Positions 30,240 through 40,866 are shown, counted from the stretch's first letter. The stretch: 64,000 bases of DNA from Acinetobacter sp. ANC 4862 (GCF_004336635.1 NZ_SJXH01000005.1:1-64000), one strand, 5' to 3'. Notes: generated by a model not told the origin, from the sequence alone. Numbers and translations: made by a program.

Positions 30240-30872
30240 TTAGGATTTATTGGTTTTCACTGGCGTACTTTCTTTGACTAAACGATATGCCTGCTGGGGA
30301 AATGGGTGACCTTCAGCAAAATATTGTTTATTTTGTTCTGAAGCATTGGCAATTTTATCTAAATCCATTTGCAAGCTCTGATCTTGATCCACATTATAGA
30401 AAAACTTGACCCCATTTGACCGATGCAAAATCACTTGATGATGCTCTTCATCATAAGACCAAGAATCTTTATGATAATAAGGGTCCGAATCAAATGTAAT
30501 TTGGCCTAAATGGATAATGCTGCTATGTGCGGTACCATCTGCTAATAAATTGATAATTAAATCTCCAGTCCCCTCTTTGCATTTCATCAAAGGATCAGCA
30601 CAGCTAATCGAACTCTGATAACGCCCCACATAGGGTTCAGCATTTTCTGGAATTTTTTTCTGGGTAGCGGTTGTAGTATCCACAGGCATGGTGGCCTTTC
30701 CGGCTACCTCAGTCAGTTTTTTGCCTTGAGTATTGGCAGCAGCGGAATTAACCCGCTGATTTTCGGATTCAATTTTTTCAGCGATAGAATCTTCTAGTGG
30801 CTTATTACAGCCCCCAAGACCCAATAAAACACTCACCAGGATACATCTACGATAATCTGCTTTTAGAAACAA
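30240..30872 (-). CDS. Lipoprotein of unknown function
   Basis: A 210-residue protein with a lipoprotein signal: a hydrophobic stretch ending in the lipobox LGGC, with C22 as the lipidated residue. It starts at TTG, and no ATG lies at a suitable place; GGGGTAAG precedes it. After a low-complexity linker (about 25-75), a globular part begins at NAEPYVGRYQSSISCADP. The GRYQ...CADP...LLADGTAHSS pattern is vaguely like NlpE-type lipocalin-fold lipoproteins, but I would not assign that family. It ends at the shared tRNA terminator. Confidence 0.75.
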   Translation of the reverse strand: MFLKADYRRCILVSVLLGLGGCNKPLEDSIAEKIESENQRVNSAAANTQGKKLTEVAGKATMPVDTTTATQKKIPENAEPYVGRYQSSISCADPLMKCKEGTGDLIINLLADGTAHSSIIHLGQITFDSDPYYHKDSWSYDEEHHQVILHRSNGVKFFYNVDQDQSLQMDLDKIANASEQNKQYFAEGHPFPQQAYRLVKESTPVKTNKS

Positions 30873-31186
30873 TTACTTACCCCAAGATCATAAATTTTCT
30901 TTAGCTGCGTATGGGTACATTCAATTATTTATTGGATAAGTGATCTTGATATTCATGCCATTACATCATAATACAATTTATATATTTAGTTGATTTTTAT
31001 TGATATAAATCAACTTTTTCAAGATAAACATATTTTATGTCGCAGTATAGAGATCAGGTATAGCCAGTTACATAACTTAACTATTTTCTATGCTGTATCA
31101 CTTTAAAAAGTTTTTTTCATCACCATTTTTTAATTATGGATGAGTTGTTTTAACTTCATATATTTTCTAATTTTAAGGAGACCTAG
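30873..31186. other. AT-rich intergenic region upstream of the PspC gene
   Basis: It contains an inverted repeat, AGTTGATTT (30988-30996) and AAATCAACT (31007-31015), followed by TTTTC. This may be a weak terminator or an operator. No gene is seen. Confidence 0.45.
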
Positions 31187-31453
31187 ATGGCCAATGTTGG
31201 TTTATATCGCTCTAACCGACAGAATATGATTGCAGGTGTGATGGGTGGTATTGCTGAACGATTTGGTTGGAATGCAAATTTACTCCGCATTATATTTGTA
31301 CTTGTTTCTGTTATGAGCGCAGCATTTCCAGGAATTTTGGTCTATTTGGTTTTATGGCTCATCATGCCTAAAAAACAGTTTCAAATAGATTCTGGATCAG
31401 GCTATCAGAATCCGGTTCGTACGGTAAATCAGGACTCTAATCCATACCGTTAA
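31187..31453 (+). CDS. PspC domain protein
   Basis: An 88-residue inner-membrane protein. The PspC signature is GLYRSNRQNMIAGVMGGIAERFGWNANLLRIIF in residues 6-38, followed by one long hydrophobic helix (SAAFPGILVYLVLWLIMP). In enterobacteria PspC senses envelope stress together with PspA and PspB, but no other psp genes are here, so the role is open. An AAGGAG ribosome site precedes the ATG. It is a single-gene unit with its own terminator. Confidence 0.9.
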   Translation: MANVGLYRSNRQNMIAGVMGGIAERFGWNANLLRIIFVLVSVMSAAFPGILVYLVLWLIMPKKQFQIDSGSGYQNPVRTVNQDSNPYR

Positions 31454-31469
31454 TAGTTTACCGTTTTAT

Positions 31470-31508
31470 GCTACGGCTCTTACCCCAATGAGTCGTAGCT
31501 TTTTTTTG
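31470..31508 (+). terminator. Intrinsic terminator of the PspC gene
   Basis: GCTACGGCTC and GAGTCGTAGC arms with one G-T pair, then eight T. Confidence 0.85.
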
Positions 31509-31516
31509 CCTATTTT

Positions 31517-32623
31517 TTAGATGTTGGCCGCCAGATTCAACTGTTGATTCAATGCTGCAATCATATCGGCACGGCTAATGATCCCGACCATTTTTTGGTT
31601 TTCTAACACCGCAATGTAATTAAATGAACGTTCCACAAAATACGGCACCAAATCCTGAATCGGTTGCTCCGGTTTTACCGTAACCACTTGACGCACCATA
31701 ATATCCTTAACCTGACGTTGCCATGTGGTTCTCAAGTCTGTCGCTCGCTTAAACCACTCTACCACTTCATATAAAGCCAGTGTGCCTACCAATTGCTGCT
31801 GGGCATCAACTACAGGCAAGCTCATTAAATTCATATGCTTGAATTTATCCAGAGCCAAATGGATATCATCATTTTCATCCAAGCTAATGACATCTTTGGT
31901 CATGATATCCTGACACTTGAACTGGCTCACTGCCCTCGCATTGGCTTTTTCTTGCGCCGCTAAAATAATTTTTTGTAAGTCATATTCACTGATATCCAAC
32001 AGCTCAGTTTGTTGATCTAATGTTTCCTGAATATCATGGGGTTGAATCGTGACTTTTTGAGTCGGCGTTGGGTCTTTAGAACGCTGGTTGATTTGTGCGA
32101 CTTGCGGATATTGTTTGCCCAGCATGTGATTAAATACAATCGCAATCATCATTAATAAAAGTGAATTCAATAAAACCGGATAAAAGATAAAGTTGTATCC
32201 AAGCTGGTTTACCGCTTCCCCACCCAATACCGCTGTAATGGCCACTGCCCCACTGGGTGGATGCAAGGAATCTGTCGTCATCATTAAGACAATCGAGAGG
32301 CCCACCGCAACACTGAAGGCTTCCGTCAAGTTAGGAATATACATCGCACAGGTCACACCAATTATGCCTGCAATACTATTTCCGACCACCATATTCCACG
32401 GTTGAGCCAATGGACTGGCAGGCACGGCAAACAGCAATACCGATGATGCCCCCATTGGCGCGATATACCAGGCGTTGATATCGCCTAATACCCACCAACT
32501 GATCAGCGATGAAAGTGCAAGCCCGATCAATGCGCCTATGCCACACAGCAGGCGGTCTTTTAGCGGAAGGACTTTGAAATTGGGTTTTAAGGTATTGAGC
32601 CATTCAAGTTGTGGATGAAACAC
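31517..32623 (-). CDS. HPP family membrane protein with tandem CBS domains
   Basis: A 368-residue protein. The N-terminal half (to about 170) holds four to five helices of the HPP domain, with the signature DSLHPPSGAVAI and YIAPMGASSVLLF. The C-terminal half holds two CBS domains (from about 235: CQDIMTKDVISLDEND and IMVRQVVTVKPEQP). HPP proteins in plastids and cyanobacteria transport nitrite; the bacterial CBS-fused forms are not characterised. The CBS pair suggests control by adenine nucleotides. It is transcribed towards the PspC gene. Confidence 0.88.
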   Translation of the reverse strand: MFHPQLEWLNTLKPNFKVLPLKDRLLCGIGALIGLALSSLISWWVLGDINAWYIAPMGASSVLLFAVPASPLAQPWNMVVGNSIAGIIGVTCAMYIPNLTEAFSVAVGLSIVLMMTTDSLHPPSGAVAITAVLGGEAVNQLGYNFIFYPVLLNSLLLMMIAIVFNHMLGKQYPQVAQINQRSKDPTPTQKVTIQPHDIQETLDQQTELLDISEYDLQKIILAAQEKANARAVSQFKCQDIMTKDVISLDENDDIHLALDKFKHMNLMSLPVVDAQQQLVGTLALYEVVEWFKRATDLRTTWQRQVKDIMVRQVVTVKPEQPIQDLVPYFVERSFNYIAVLENQKMVGIISRADMIAALNQQLNLAANI

Positions 32624-32799
32624 AGCACGCCTTTTGTGGTTTTTAAGTTGAAGATTTGAATTATAGAATGATGCCGCATAAAGGTGTATTTATTTTATAT
32701 CTTATATTTATCAATAAATCTGTAAATATAAAATATTTAAATTGAAAAACAAAAACTTAACATTAATATAAAAGTATTTTTATATATATTTAGACTTTG

Positions 32800-34154
32800 A
32801 TGGAAAAAAATCGCGAAGAATTACTTAAACACCTAGCCGCTTCACTGAAAGATGCAAAAGAACAAGGCGGTGCAATTTTATTAGTTGGTGCGGGCATTTC
32901 CGTTTCAGCAGGCATCCCACCTGCACAGCAACTCATGAAAATCGCTGTTGATAACTTTCCAAATTATTTTACCGAAGAAGAACAATTTCTTGCTCAAGAA
33001 GACATCAACCAACTGCAATACAATGACATTATGACCAAGCTGTCAAATGTTAAACGCAAAGAACTTTTTAAGTGGTTTATTGAAGGAAATAAAACTAAAG
33101 GTATTAAAAAAGCAAAACTTAATTTTGCTCATATTGCAATTGCTGAGCTTTTAAAACAAGGTTATTTCAGTCGTATTCTCACTGTCAATTTCGATCCTCT
33201 TTTAATTCATGCATGCTATATGGTCGGCATGTACCCTTTCCCTGCAATTTATGATTTGGGTGCAATGGGTCAAGTTAATGCAGAACTTTTACATGACCCG
33301 AGTATTGTTTATTTAAATGGTCAGCATGTTGGTTTTGTCCAGCGAAATACAACAGATCAACTTGAAGCACACAAAGAAACTTTAACTCAAATTGTACGTT
33401 CAACAGGATGCTCTAAAACTTGGGTCGTTGCAGGCTATAGTGGTGAAAATGATCCTTTGATGGATGCTCTAAATGAATTGCGCCCTTATAACAACTGGCT
33501 TTATTGGCTTGAATATAATGAACGGGTACTGCAAAAAAGCAGCCACCAATTCTTAGAAAGTGATGAAGAGTGTAAAGTTATTTATAAAGCGGATGCCGAT
33601 AATATTTTTATGCAAATTGCAGATCTTTTGAACTGTAATTTAGACTTTATTGAAAGTCCCGATGTCGAATTAGCTCTATACGAACGAGAAATTAATTTTC
33701 AGACTGCTGGGACTAAACAAAATTATTTTACAAAAAAAATTAAGCATTATAGGCAACTTTTATCACAACCAGAACTTATAAAGCTTTTAGAAGAAGTTGA
33801 GGATTTTAATACTTCTCTCATTTTACAAGGAATAACACAAAAAATAATTCATCTTTGCCAATCTTCTGATGAAGAGCAAATGCTTGAACTTGTAAAAATT
33901 GGTGATATTTTCAAAAAGCAAATAAATTTAGATGATATTCAATTTCAAAACTTTCAAAAAATTCCAATGCTTTTTGCAAACATTTTTATTCTCGCATATG
34001 AAAAAATATCGCTATTGATCCAAAACCATTAACCGATAATGGCTTATTAGAATTTGCATGGATGTTTACTGATATAGCTGAAAAATCTAAGCCAGATTGT
34101 TCACTAGAAATTAGACAGCGTATTAAAGATTTAAAAACAAGTATTGAAATTTAA
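32800..34154 (+). pseudogene. SIR2-domain protein (candidate antiphage NADase), C-terminus frameshifted
   Basis: The readable part ends at TAA 34030-34032. SIR2 marks are GAGISVSAGIP (30-40), TVNFD (128-132, with the conserved Asn), a possible catalytic H176 in NGQHVG, and GYSGENDP (212-219), after which a helical C-terminal region follows. SIR2 domains of this bacterial kind often destroy NAD+ in phage defence. Adding one A to the A6 tract at 34001-34006 extends the frame through NIAIDPKPLTDNGLLEFAWM to TAA 34152-34154, giving about 451 residues. The tail therefore looks genuine and was cut by a one-base deletion. The gene is clearly more AT-rich than glyQ beside it and has no ribosome site I trust, which suggests acquisition. 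Whether the truncated form still works is unknown. Confidence 0.8.
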
Positions 34155-34223
34155 CCCTTTGCCACTCCTCTGGAAAATCCTTATAATTGAACACAATTTT
34201 TTTCTAATTTTAAGTGGATGACC

Positions 34224-35213
34224 ATGAGTCGCGCCATATCGCATATTGATACCTTCCAAGGCTTAATTCTTGCCTTACAAACTTACTGGGCTGAACAAGG
34301 TTGTGTCATTTTACAACCTTACGATATGGAAATGGGCGCAGGCACATTCCACACTGCAACCTTCCTTCGTGCTTTAGGGCCTGAAACCTGGAACGCTGCC
34401 TACGTTCAGCCGTCACGCCGTCCGAAAGATGGTCGTTATGGCGAAAACCCGAACCGTTTGCAACACTACTACCAGTTCCAGGTGGTGCTGAAACCAAACC
34501 CAGACAACATCCAACAGCTCTACCTAGACTCGTTAAAAGCGATCGGGATCGACCCGCTGGTACACGACATTCGTTTCGTAGAAGACAACTGGGAATCTCC
34601 AACATTGGGCGCTTGGGGCTTAGGTTGGGAGGTTTGGCTCAATGGTATGGAAGTGACGCAGTTCACTTACTTCCAGCAAGTCGGTGGTGTTGAATGTTAC
34701 CCTGTAACAGGCGAAATCACTTACGGTCTTGAGCGTTTAGCGATGTACTTGCAAGGTGTAGATTCAGTTTACGACTTAGTGTGGACCAAAGGTCAGTTCG
34801 GTACGGTAACGTATGGCGATGTGTTCCATCAAAATGAAGTGGAACAATCGACCTATAACTTCGAATATGCAAACGTTGAAAAAATGTTTGAGTTGTTCGA
34901 CTTCTATGAAGCTGAAGCGACGCGTTTAATCCAGGCTGAACTTCCACTTCCTGCATACGAACAAGTCATCAAAGCATCGCATAGCTTTAACTTGCTAGAT
35001 GCACGTGGCGCAATTTCTGTGACTGAACGTCAGCGTTATATTTTACGTGTCCGTACTTTGGCACGTTCAATCGCAACAAGTTATGTGGCAGCACGTGCGA
35101 AACTTGGTTTCCCAATGGCAGAACCACACCTACGTGATGAAGTGCTTGCCCAGTTAAAAGCACAAGTTGAAGCAGAAGCGGCTCAAGCAGAAAAAGCAGC
35201 GGAGAAGAAATAA
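34224..35213 (+). CDS. glyQ: Glycine-tRNA ligase alpha subunit
   Basis: The catalytic subunit of the alpha2beta2 glycyl-tRNA synthetase, which forms glycyl-adenylate and charges tRNA-Gly. The class II core is intact: [49 protein letters not shown] and [22 protein letters not shown]. It has 329 residues from ATG 34224, chosen because AAGTGG then stands six bases upstream; an in-frame ATG at 34218 would overlap it. The C-terminal tail is Ala/Glu-rich ([10 protein letters not shown]). Its stop overlaps the glyS start. Confidence 0.98.
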   Translation: MSRAISHIDTFQGLILALQTYWAEQGCVILQPYDMEMGAGTFHTATFLRALGPETWNAAYVQPSRRPKDGRYGENPNRLQHYYQFQVVLKPNPDNIQQLYLDSLKAIGIDPLVHDIRFVEDNWESPTLGAWGLGWEVWLNGMEVTQFTYFQQVGGVECYPVTGEITYGLERLAMYLQGVDSVYDLVWTKGQFGTVTYGDVFHQNEVEQSTYNFEYANVEKMFELFDFYEAEATRLIQAELPLPAYEQVIKASHSFNLLDARGAISVTERQRYILRVRTLARSIATSYVAARAKLGFPMAEPHLRDEVLAQLKAQVEAEAAQAEKAAEKK

Positions 35214-37282
35214 TGTCTAAACATACCGTATTGTTCGAATTGGGTTGTGAAGAACTTCCGCCAAAAAGCTTAAAAAAATTACGTGATGCGCTTCAAGCTG
35301 AAACGGTTAAAGGCTTAAAAGATGCTGGTCTTGCATTCGACGCTATCGAAGCTTATGCAGCACCTCGCCGTTTGGCATTGAAAATTGTCAATGTTGAAGG
35401 CGCGCAAGCAGATACACAAAAACGTTTTGACGGCCCTGCTGTTCAAGCGGCATATGATGCTGAAGGCAAACCAACACGCGCGCTTGAAGGCTTTATGCGT
35501 GGTCAAGGCATCACGGTTGATCAAGTATCGACTTTCCAAGCGGGTAAAGTTGAAAAGGTGTGCTACTTAAAAGACGTCAAAGGTCAAAGCCTAGACGTAC
35601 TTTTACCGCAAATTTTACAAGCTGCTTTAGACAACCTACCAATCGCAAAACGCATGCGTTCTGCGGCAAGCCGTACTGAATTCGTACGTCCTGTAAAATG
35701 GGTTGTATTGTTAAAAGACAACGATGTGGTTGATGCAACCATTCAAGATCACAAAGCAGGTAACGTGACTTATGGTCACCGTTTCCACGCGCCTGAAGCG
35801 ATCACACTTGCAAATGCAGATGCATACCTAGATGCACTTCGTAATGCTCACGTTGTGGCTTCTTTTGAAGAGCGTCAAGCGATCATCGACCAACAAGTGA
35901 AAGCTCTTGCTGATGAAGTAAATGCGATTGCGATTGTGCCAAGTGATTTACGTGATGAAGTAACTGCATTGGTTGAATGGCCTGTTGCGCTTCGTGCAAG
36001 CTTCGAAGAACGCTTCCTTGCTGTTCCTCAAGAAGCATTGATCACAACCATGCAAGACAACCAAAAGTACTTCTGTTTGGTGAATGCAGACAACAAACTT
36101 CAACCGTACTTCATTACTGTGTCTAACATTGAGTCGAAAGACCCGACACAAATCATTGAAGGTAATGAGAAAGTGGTTCGTCCACGTTTGTCTGATGCTG
36201 AATTCTTCTTCTTACAAGATCAAAAGCAACCGCTTGCATCGCGTAAAGAAAAATTGGCGAACATGGTATTCCAAGCTGAATTAGGTACGCTTTGGAACAA
36301 GTCTGAACGTATTGCGAAATTGGCTGTTGCACTTGCACCAATTACGGGTGCTAACGCTTCCGATGCTGAAAAAGCTGCGCTTCTTGCGAAATGTGACTTA
36401 ACCTCTGAGCTTGTGGGTGAATTCCCTGAACTTCAAGGGATCGCGGGTACTTACTACGCACGTCTTGAAGGTGAAAATGCTGAAGTGGCTGAGTCTTTAG
36501 GTGAGCAATACTTACCTAAATTCGCTGGTGACGTTTTACCGAAGACCAAAACTGGTACTACGATTGCCCTTGCAGATCGTTTAGATACACTCACAGGTAT
36601 TTTCGGTATTGGTCAAGCGCCTACAGGTTCTAAAGACCCGTTTGCACTTCGTCGTTCTGCGATTGGTATCCTTCGTCTAGTGACTGAAAACGAGCTTGAT
36701 GTGTCAATTGAAGACTTGATCAAACTTGCTTTAGCAGCGTATGGCGATGTATTGAAAGATCACGATAAAACTTTGGCGGATGCAGTTGCATTCCTTGAAG
36801 GTCGTTACCGTGCGAAATACGAAGACCAAGGTGTTGCGGTTGATGTAATTCAAGCAGTTCAAGCCTTGTCTCCAAAATCACCTCTTGATTTTGACAAGCG
36901 TGTAAATGCAGTTAACCACTTCCGCGCGTTGCCTGAAGCGGCTGCGCTTGCTGCTGCAAACAAACGTGTTGCCAACATCCTTGCCAAAGAAACTGCACCT
37001 GAAGGTGCTGTGGTTGAAGCGAACTTGGTTGAAGATGCTGAGAAAGCATTGTTCGCTGAACTTGCGAAAATCACGCCTGTGGTTGAGCCGTTATTTGCTG
37101 CTAAAGACTACACTGCTGCGTTGTCTGCACTTGCCGCACTTCGTGCACCTGTAGATGCATTCTTTGACGGCGTAATGGTGATGGCTGATGATGCTGACCT
37201 AAAAGCAAACCGTTTGCGTATGCTGGCTCAGCTTCGTGACTTGTTTACGAAAGTGGCTGATATTTCGGTGTTACAGCACTAA
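35213..37282 (+). CDS. glyS: Glycine-tRNA ligase beta subunit
   Basis: The 689-residue tRNA-binding partner of GlyQ. It begins [21 protein letters not shown], has the HD-type GFMRGQGI and [13 protein letters not shown] segments, and the C-terminal anticodon-binding DALR-like domain with the [11 protein letters not shown] motif near the end. The start shares one base with the glyQ stop (TAATG), which keeps the two subunits in balance. Length and landmarks are normal. A strong terminator follows. Confidence 0.98.
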   Translation: MSKHTVLFELGCEELPPKSLKKLRDALQAETVKGLKDAGLAFDAIEAYAAPRRLALKIVNVEGAQADTQKRFDGPAVQAAYDAEGKPTRALEGFMRGQGITVDQVSTFQAGKVEKVCYLKDVKGQSLDVLLPQILQAALDNLPIAKRMRSAASRTEFVRPVKWVVLLKDNDVVDATIQDHKAGNVTYGHRFHAPEAITLANADAYLDALRNAHVVASFEERQAIIDQQVKALADEVNAIAIVPSDLRDEVTALVEWPVALRASFEERFLAVPQEALITTMQDNQKYFCLVNADNKLQPYFITVSNIESKDPTQIIEGNEKVVRPRLSDAEFFFLQDQKQPLASRKEKLANMVFQAELGTLWNKSERIAKLAVALAPITGANASDAEKAALLAKCDLTSELVGEFPELQGIAGTYYARLEGENAEVAESLGEQYLPKFAGDVLPKTKTGTTIALADRLDTLTGIFGIGQAPTGSKDPFALRRSAIGILRLVTENELDVSIEDLIKLALAAYGDVLKDHDKTLADAVAFLEGRYRAKYEDQGVAVDVIQAVQALSPKSPLDFDKRVNAVNHFRALPEAAALAAANKRVANILAKETAPEGAVVEANLVEDAEKALFAELAKITPVVEPLFAAKDYTAALSALAALRAPVDAFFDGVMVMADDADLKANRLRMLAQLRDLFTKVADISVLQH

Positions 37283-37294
37283 GTTTCAAGCTAT

Positions 37295-37325
37295 TAAAAA
37301 ACCCGCTTTAGAGCGGGTTTTTTTA
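37295..37325 (+). terminator. Intrinsic terminator of glyQS
   Basis: AACCCGCT and AGCGGGTT arms around TTAG, then seven T. Confidence 0.9.
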
Positions 37326-37523
37326 TTCATTATTATTTCTATAATTCATCACCAAACTCTAAATGTTAGTAAAATAGTCAAGACCCACAATAAAAGTAAT
37401 AGATTATAATTTTATACTCAAAAAATTAAATAACTATAAATTACTAATTTTTATCATTTAATTTATTTAAATTTAATATACAATTCATTCTTTAATATTA
37501 TTTTCTTGAGGGGTATTAGGGAC

Positions 37524-37919
37524 ATGAAAAAATTAATTTTAGCCGCAACAGTTTCTATTTTAGCATTAGGACAAACAGGTTGCTCTGCAGTAATGGCAGC
37601 AAAGCAACCACCTAAAAAAGACCTTTCTGTATTTGCTGCTGGTATGCCGCGTAGTGCGATTTTAGCTGAAATTGGTGCACCTATTTCTAGTGAAGCAAAA
37701 GAAAGTAAACGAATCGACGTATATTCTTTTAATCAAGGTTATAGTACTGCAAACCGCGTCAGCCGCACCTTATTTCATGGCTTAGCTGATGTTGCAACCT
37801 TAGGCCTTTGGGAAGTTATTGGAACACCTGCTGAAGCAACTTTTGGTGGTAAAAAAACAGCATTTGAAATCACTTATGATAATAATGACCGTGTAGAAGG
37901 TATTGTCCGTTTACAATAA
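37524..37919 (+). CDS. Small BamE/SmpA-like lipoprotein or exported protein
   Basis: A 131-residue exported protein. The signal peptide is MKKLILAATVSILALGQTGC, with C20 at a near-lipobox (QTGC; the -3 residue is unusual, so lipidation is uncertain). The mature part contains GMPRSAILAEIGAPISS, which is the helix-turn pattern of BamE/SmpA-like folds, then FGGKKTAFEITYDNNDRVEGIV. The start is ATG 37524 after AGGGAC; a longer reading of six residues is spurious. The specific role is unknown. No operon partners are seen. Confidence 0.8.
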   Translation: MKKLILAATVSILALGQTGCSAVMAAKQPPKKDLSVFAAGMPRSAILAEIGAPISSEAKESKRIDVYSFNQGYSTANRVSRTLFHGLADVATLGLWEVIGTPAEATFGGKKTAFEITYDNNDRVEGIVRLQ

Positions 37920-38261
37920 AACTTGATAATCAGTAAGAATCTTTTTTCTCAGCAATCTAAGACTTATTTTTTATGATCAAAAGCCAAACCACTTTGAATA
38001 TAGTGGTTTGGTGCTTAATTCCAATAACTTATAATAATGATAAAAAACTATATTTTGAAAACTAAAACATCCTTTCTTTTATATTGCTATTTAATTGTTA
38101 TTGTTCCATATGCTTTGATCGAAATATTAGTTTGATAAATTATTAAAAATCACTATAGCTCACCTATTTCTTCTGGCTTCAACTCTTATCGTAAAAGCTA
38201 TAGGCATATCACTATATATTTCATATACTCAAACTAACAACACTCAATAAGAAAGAATCAT
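37920..38261. other. AT-rich intergenic region
   Basis: It holds a hairpin, CCAAACCACT (37984-37993) with AGTGGTTTGG (38002-38011), that has no T tract and is only a possible terminator. No gene is seen. Confidence 0.45.
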
Positions 38262-38651
38262 ATGAAATTTAAAACACTTATTCTCTCTGGCTTCGCGTGC
38301 TTATCTCTTACCGCTTGTACTTCTGCTCCTAAAATCCCGCAACTTGAAACCGGCGTATTAGAAGAAGTTCAAAACCTGAAGGTCTATCCAGACACGGTCG
38401 ACAACAAAGCCAAATTGACTAAATTTATTGATAAATGTGTGATTGAATTTACCGGCAATCTAGAAGCAGGAAAATCAATAGAACATTGGTCATTTAAGGG
38501 CTTAACCCTTATTTCAGGTAATTCTACAACATTCGCTCAAGACGGCTCAAGCACGGCAACAAACTTCGACCTGCATGCTCCAGACGTACAACACAATTTC
38601 CTTGCCTTACGCCACAACTTTCATAAAGACGCTTTAGCTCAATGTAACTAA
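38262..38651 (+). CDS. Lipoprotein of unknown function
   Basis: A 129-residue lipoprotein. The lipobox LTAC places the lipidated cysteine at C19 after a clean hydrophobic segment. Later cysteines in DKCVIEF and at the C-terminus (AQCN) could pair. No family is recognised. A segment EHWSFKGLTLISGNSTTFAQDG suggests a beta-rich fold. It has its own terminator. Several small exported proteins lie together at 37.5-39.4 kb, but they are separate units with no shared motifs. Confidence 0.75.
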   Translation: MKFKTLILSGFACLSLTACTSAPKIPQLETGVLEEVQNLKVYPDTVDNKAKLTKFIDKCVIEFTGNLEAGKSIEHWSFKGLTLISGNSTTFAQDGSSTATNFDLHAPDVQHNFLALRHNFHKDALAQCN

Positions 38652-38684
38652 GTGACCGAATACATTACCCGATTCATTTAATCA

Positions 38685-38726
38685 ATCCCTCATCTTTCAC
38701 CTATAAATGATGAGGGATTTTTTTTA
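38685..38726 (+). terminator. Intrinsic terminator
   Basis: ATCCCTCATC and GATGAGGGAT arms followed by eight T. Confidence 0.85.
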
Positions 38727-38881
38727 TTTCTCATCTTTCTAAAATACACAGCAAATGTATACAGATGTTGTAACGCTGTATTAATTTCGCCACATTTCCA
38801 CTTACTTAAAAAACTTACCATTACAATGAAAAGAATGATGTAGAACTGAAACTACAGGCAAAAACAGGAATAAAACGCACA

Positions 38882-39385
38882 ATGAAAAAGATGAAAACTG
38901 CATTAATTACGGGCGCAATTTTAGCTTCAACTCCGCTTTTTGCTCAAACCACAACAGCAACCGAAACGGTAACTCAAACACAGAGTCAGGCTGCGCCTTA
39001 TGGTGACAACCCGAATATCTTTAAAGTGATTACCCACAAGGCTCAAGCCACGGTGCAAAACACCGCTGAAAAAGTCGATCATGCAGCACAAAAAGGAATC
39101 GCAAAAGTAAAACCTCAAGTGCAAAATGCCTGGGAAGAAACCAAAGAGTTTGCTGCTGAAAAATCAGTGATTGCGATTGAGAAAACTCAAAACGCTGCAG
39201 TAAAAGTGAATAAAAAACTGAATGAAACCAAAGATGGCCTGATTGGTAGTCCCAATGACCAGCCTGCCCCTATTATTTCGCACCCTTTGAGTCAGTCATC
39301 CACAGGGGTTGAGTCTGCACCCGCTCCACAAGCACCGTCTACTCAAATACAGCCGGTACAAAATAATGGGACTGTAAACTTATAA
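38882..39385 (+). CDS. Secreted low-complexity protein of unknown function
   Basis: A 167-residue exported protein with a Sec signal (MKTALITGAILASTPLFAQ, cleavage near residue 21). The mature part is a long amphipathic, lysine- and alanine-rich region (about 52-115: VQNTAEKVDHAAQKG and the like) that looks alpha-helical, with a Pro/Gln/Ser-rich tail. Such helices recall apolipoprotein-like or LEA-like stress proteins, but there is no firm family match. It is a single-gene unit. Confidence 0.7.
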   Translation: MKKMKTALITGAILASTPLFAQTTTATETVTQTQSQAAPYGDNPNIFKVITHKAQATVQNTAEKVDHAAQKGIAKVKPQVQNAWEETKEFAAEKSVIAIEKTQNAAVKVNKKLNETKDGLIGSPNDQPAPIISHPLSQSSTGVESAPAPQAPSTQIQPVQNNGTVNL

Positions 39386-39430
39386 TCAATATGCCTTTCC
39401 CTTTTAGCAGAGGGCTAAAGTGAGAGTGGG

Positions 39431-40387
39431 TTAATTCACCTGTCGAATCGGCTGTCCGGCTTTAAATGCTTCAACATTGTCTAGCATCTGTTGCACGATG
39501 CGTTGTCGTGCATCGACACTGCCCCACGCGCTATGTGGGGTAATGATTAAATTTGGAATATCATCTGCCAACAGCACATTGCCCTCATTCGGTGGTTCAA
39601 CCGTAAGAACATCGGTTGCCGCCCCTGCAATTTTTCCTTGGCGCAAAGCATCTGCAAGTGCTTGTTCATTGACAATTCCACCACGGGCACAGTTAATTAA
39701 AAATGCCGTCGGCTTCATCGCATCAAAAGCTTGCGCATCAAGCAAGTCGCGGGTAGGTTCGGTTAAAGGACAATGTAGGCTCAAAAAATCCACTTGCGGC
39801 AATAAATCCTCAAAAGCAACCCGACTGCTATCAGATGATGGACGATTTGCTAAAGCTCCTACCAGTACGTTCATGCCAAACGCTTGCGCCAGTTTCGTAA
39901 CTGCGTGTCCCAATTCACCGTAACCGATAATCCCTAAAGTTTTGCCTTCCAGTTCAATAATGGGAAAATCCAGCAGGCAGAATTGTGAGGCTTTATTCCA
40001 TTGCCCTTGCTTTACTGCGCTGTCATATTTGAGTAACGAAGTCGCTAAAGCCAACATTAGGCTTAAAGTATGCTGTGCTACAGCAGCAGTGCCATAACCC
40101 TGACAATTACACACTACAATACCCTGTGCACGTGCTTGAATCAGGTCAATATTATTGGTTCCCGTTGCGGAAATTAAAATCAGTTTCAAATTTGGACAGT
40201 GTTGAATCGTAGCTGCATCAACCAGCACTTTATTACTGATAATGACATCCGCATGTTGTACACGTTCTAAAACCTGGGCTGGGCTAGTGCTTGGGAAAAA
40301 GGTTAATTCATCAAAAGCCGCTTCGAGCGCACTAAAGTCCAAATCATTTTGATCGAGCGATTCATAATCTAAAAATATGGCTTTCAT
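39431..40387 (-). CDS. D-2-hydroxyacid dehydrogenase (glycerate dehydrogenase/hydroxypyruvate reductase-like)
   Basis: A 318-residue NAD(P)-dependent enzyme that reduces 2-oxoacids to D-hydroxyacids. The cofactor motif is GIIGYGELGHAV, the catalytic Arg lies in INCARGGIVNE, a Glu in TVEPPNEGN, and the catalytic His in ITPHSAWGS. The closest known group is HprA-type hydroxypyruvate reductase, but the substrate is not decided by sequence. It is a single-gene unit on the minus strand with a GGAGCGCC-like ribosome site region. Confidence 0.88.
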   Translation of the reverse strand: MKAIFLDYESLDQNDLDFSALEAAFDELTFFPSTSPAQVLERVQHADVIISNKVLVDAATIQHCPNLKLILISATGTNNIDLIQARAQGIVVCNCQGYGTAAVAQHTLSLMLALATSLLKYDSAVKQGQWNKASQFCLLDFPIIELEGKTLGIIGYGELGHAVTKLAQAFGMNVLVGALANRPSSDSSRVAFEDLLPQVDFLSLHCPLTEPTRDLLDAQAFDAMKPTAFLINCARGGIVNEQALADALRQGKIAGAATDVLTVEPPNEGNVLLADDIPNLIITPHSAWGSVDARQRIVQQMLDNVEAFKAGQPIRQVN

Positions 40388-40502
40388 CAGGCGCTCCTTG
40401 ACTGGTTCAGATGGAGATCTGAAAAATGATTGACCCTTATATTAAAAGCCAAATTTGCGCGCTTTTTCAATTAAATTCAGGTAGCAGATATGAAAAAACC
40501 TA

Positions 40503-40700
40503 CTATTTAGTGGGCTTGTTGATATGTACCTGAATCGATTTGCGAATTTCAAAAAAGACATAGATTGCCAGGGCAAACACCAGCAACAATCCCCCGCCCA
40601 TAATCATATAAGTCGGATCTGGACTCTGGGCAAATGCGTAAGAAGGTAGGGATATAGAAATTAGGGTTAAAAGCACAGCCGGTATAAAATTAACTTTCAT
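40503..40700 (-). CDS. Small single-helix membrane protein of unknown function
   Basis: A 65-residue protein with a signal-like first segment (AVLLTLISISLPSYAFAQ) and a second hydrophobic helix (MGGGLLLVFALAIYVFFEI) followed by a basic tail. It could be cleaved to a single-span protein. No family is recognised. The ribosome site is weak, so the start is uncertain. Confidence 0.55.
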   Translation of the reverse strand: MKVNFIPAVLLTLISISLPSYAFAQSPDPTYMIMGGGLLLVFALAIYVFFEIRKSIQVHINKPTK

Positions 40701-40866
40701 CCTTAAGCACCTGATCAGTTTACTGTTTATTTATTTTTCAATATTCAGCAAATATTTAACTTGCCTTATATTTTCCATCTTAGACCGATTAAAATATAAA
40801 GCAAGTGGTCAAAAATCAAACCAAAGTCCAATTTCTATTAAACAGTAACAATATTCTCGGTTGGGC

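Noticed and set aside
37984..38011. Hairpin as a terminator of the BamE-like gene
   Set aside because: The ten-pair stem is good, but no T run follows on either strand, so I keep it only as a hairpin.
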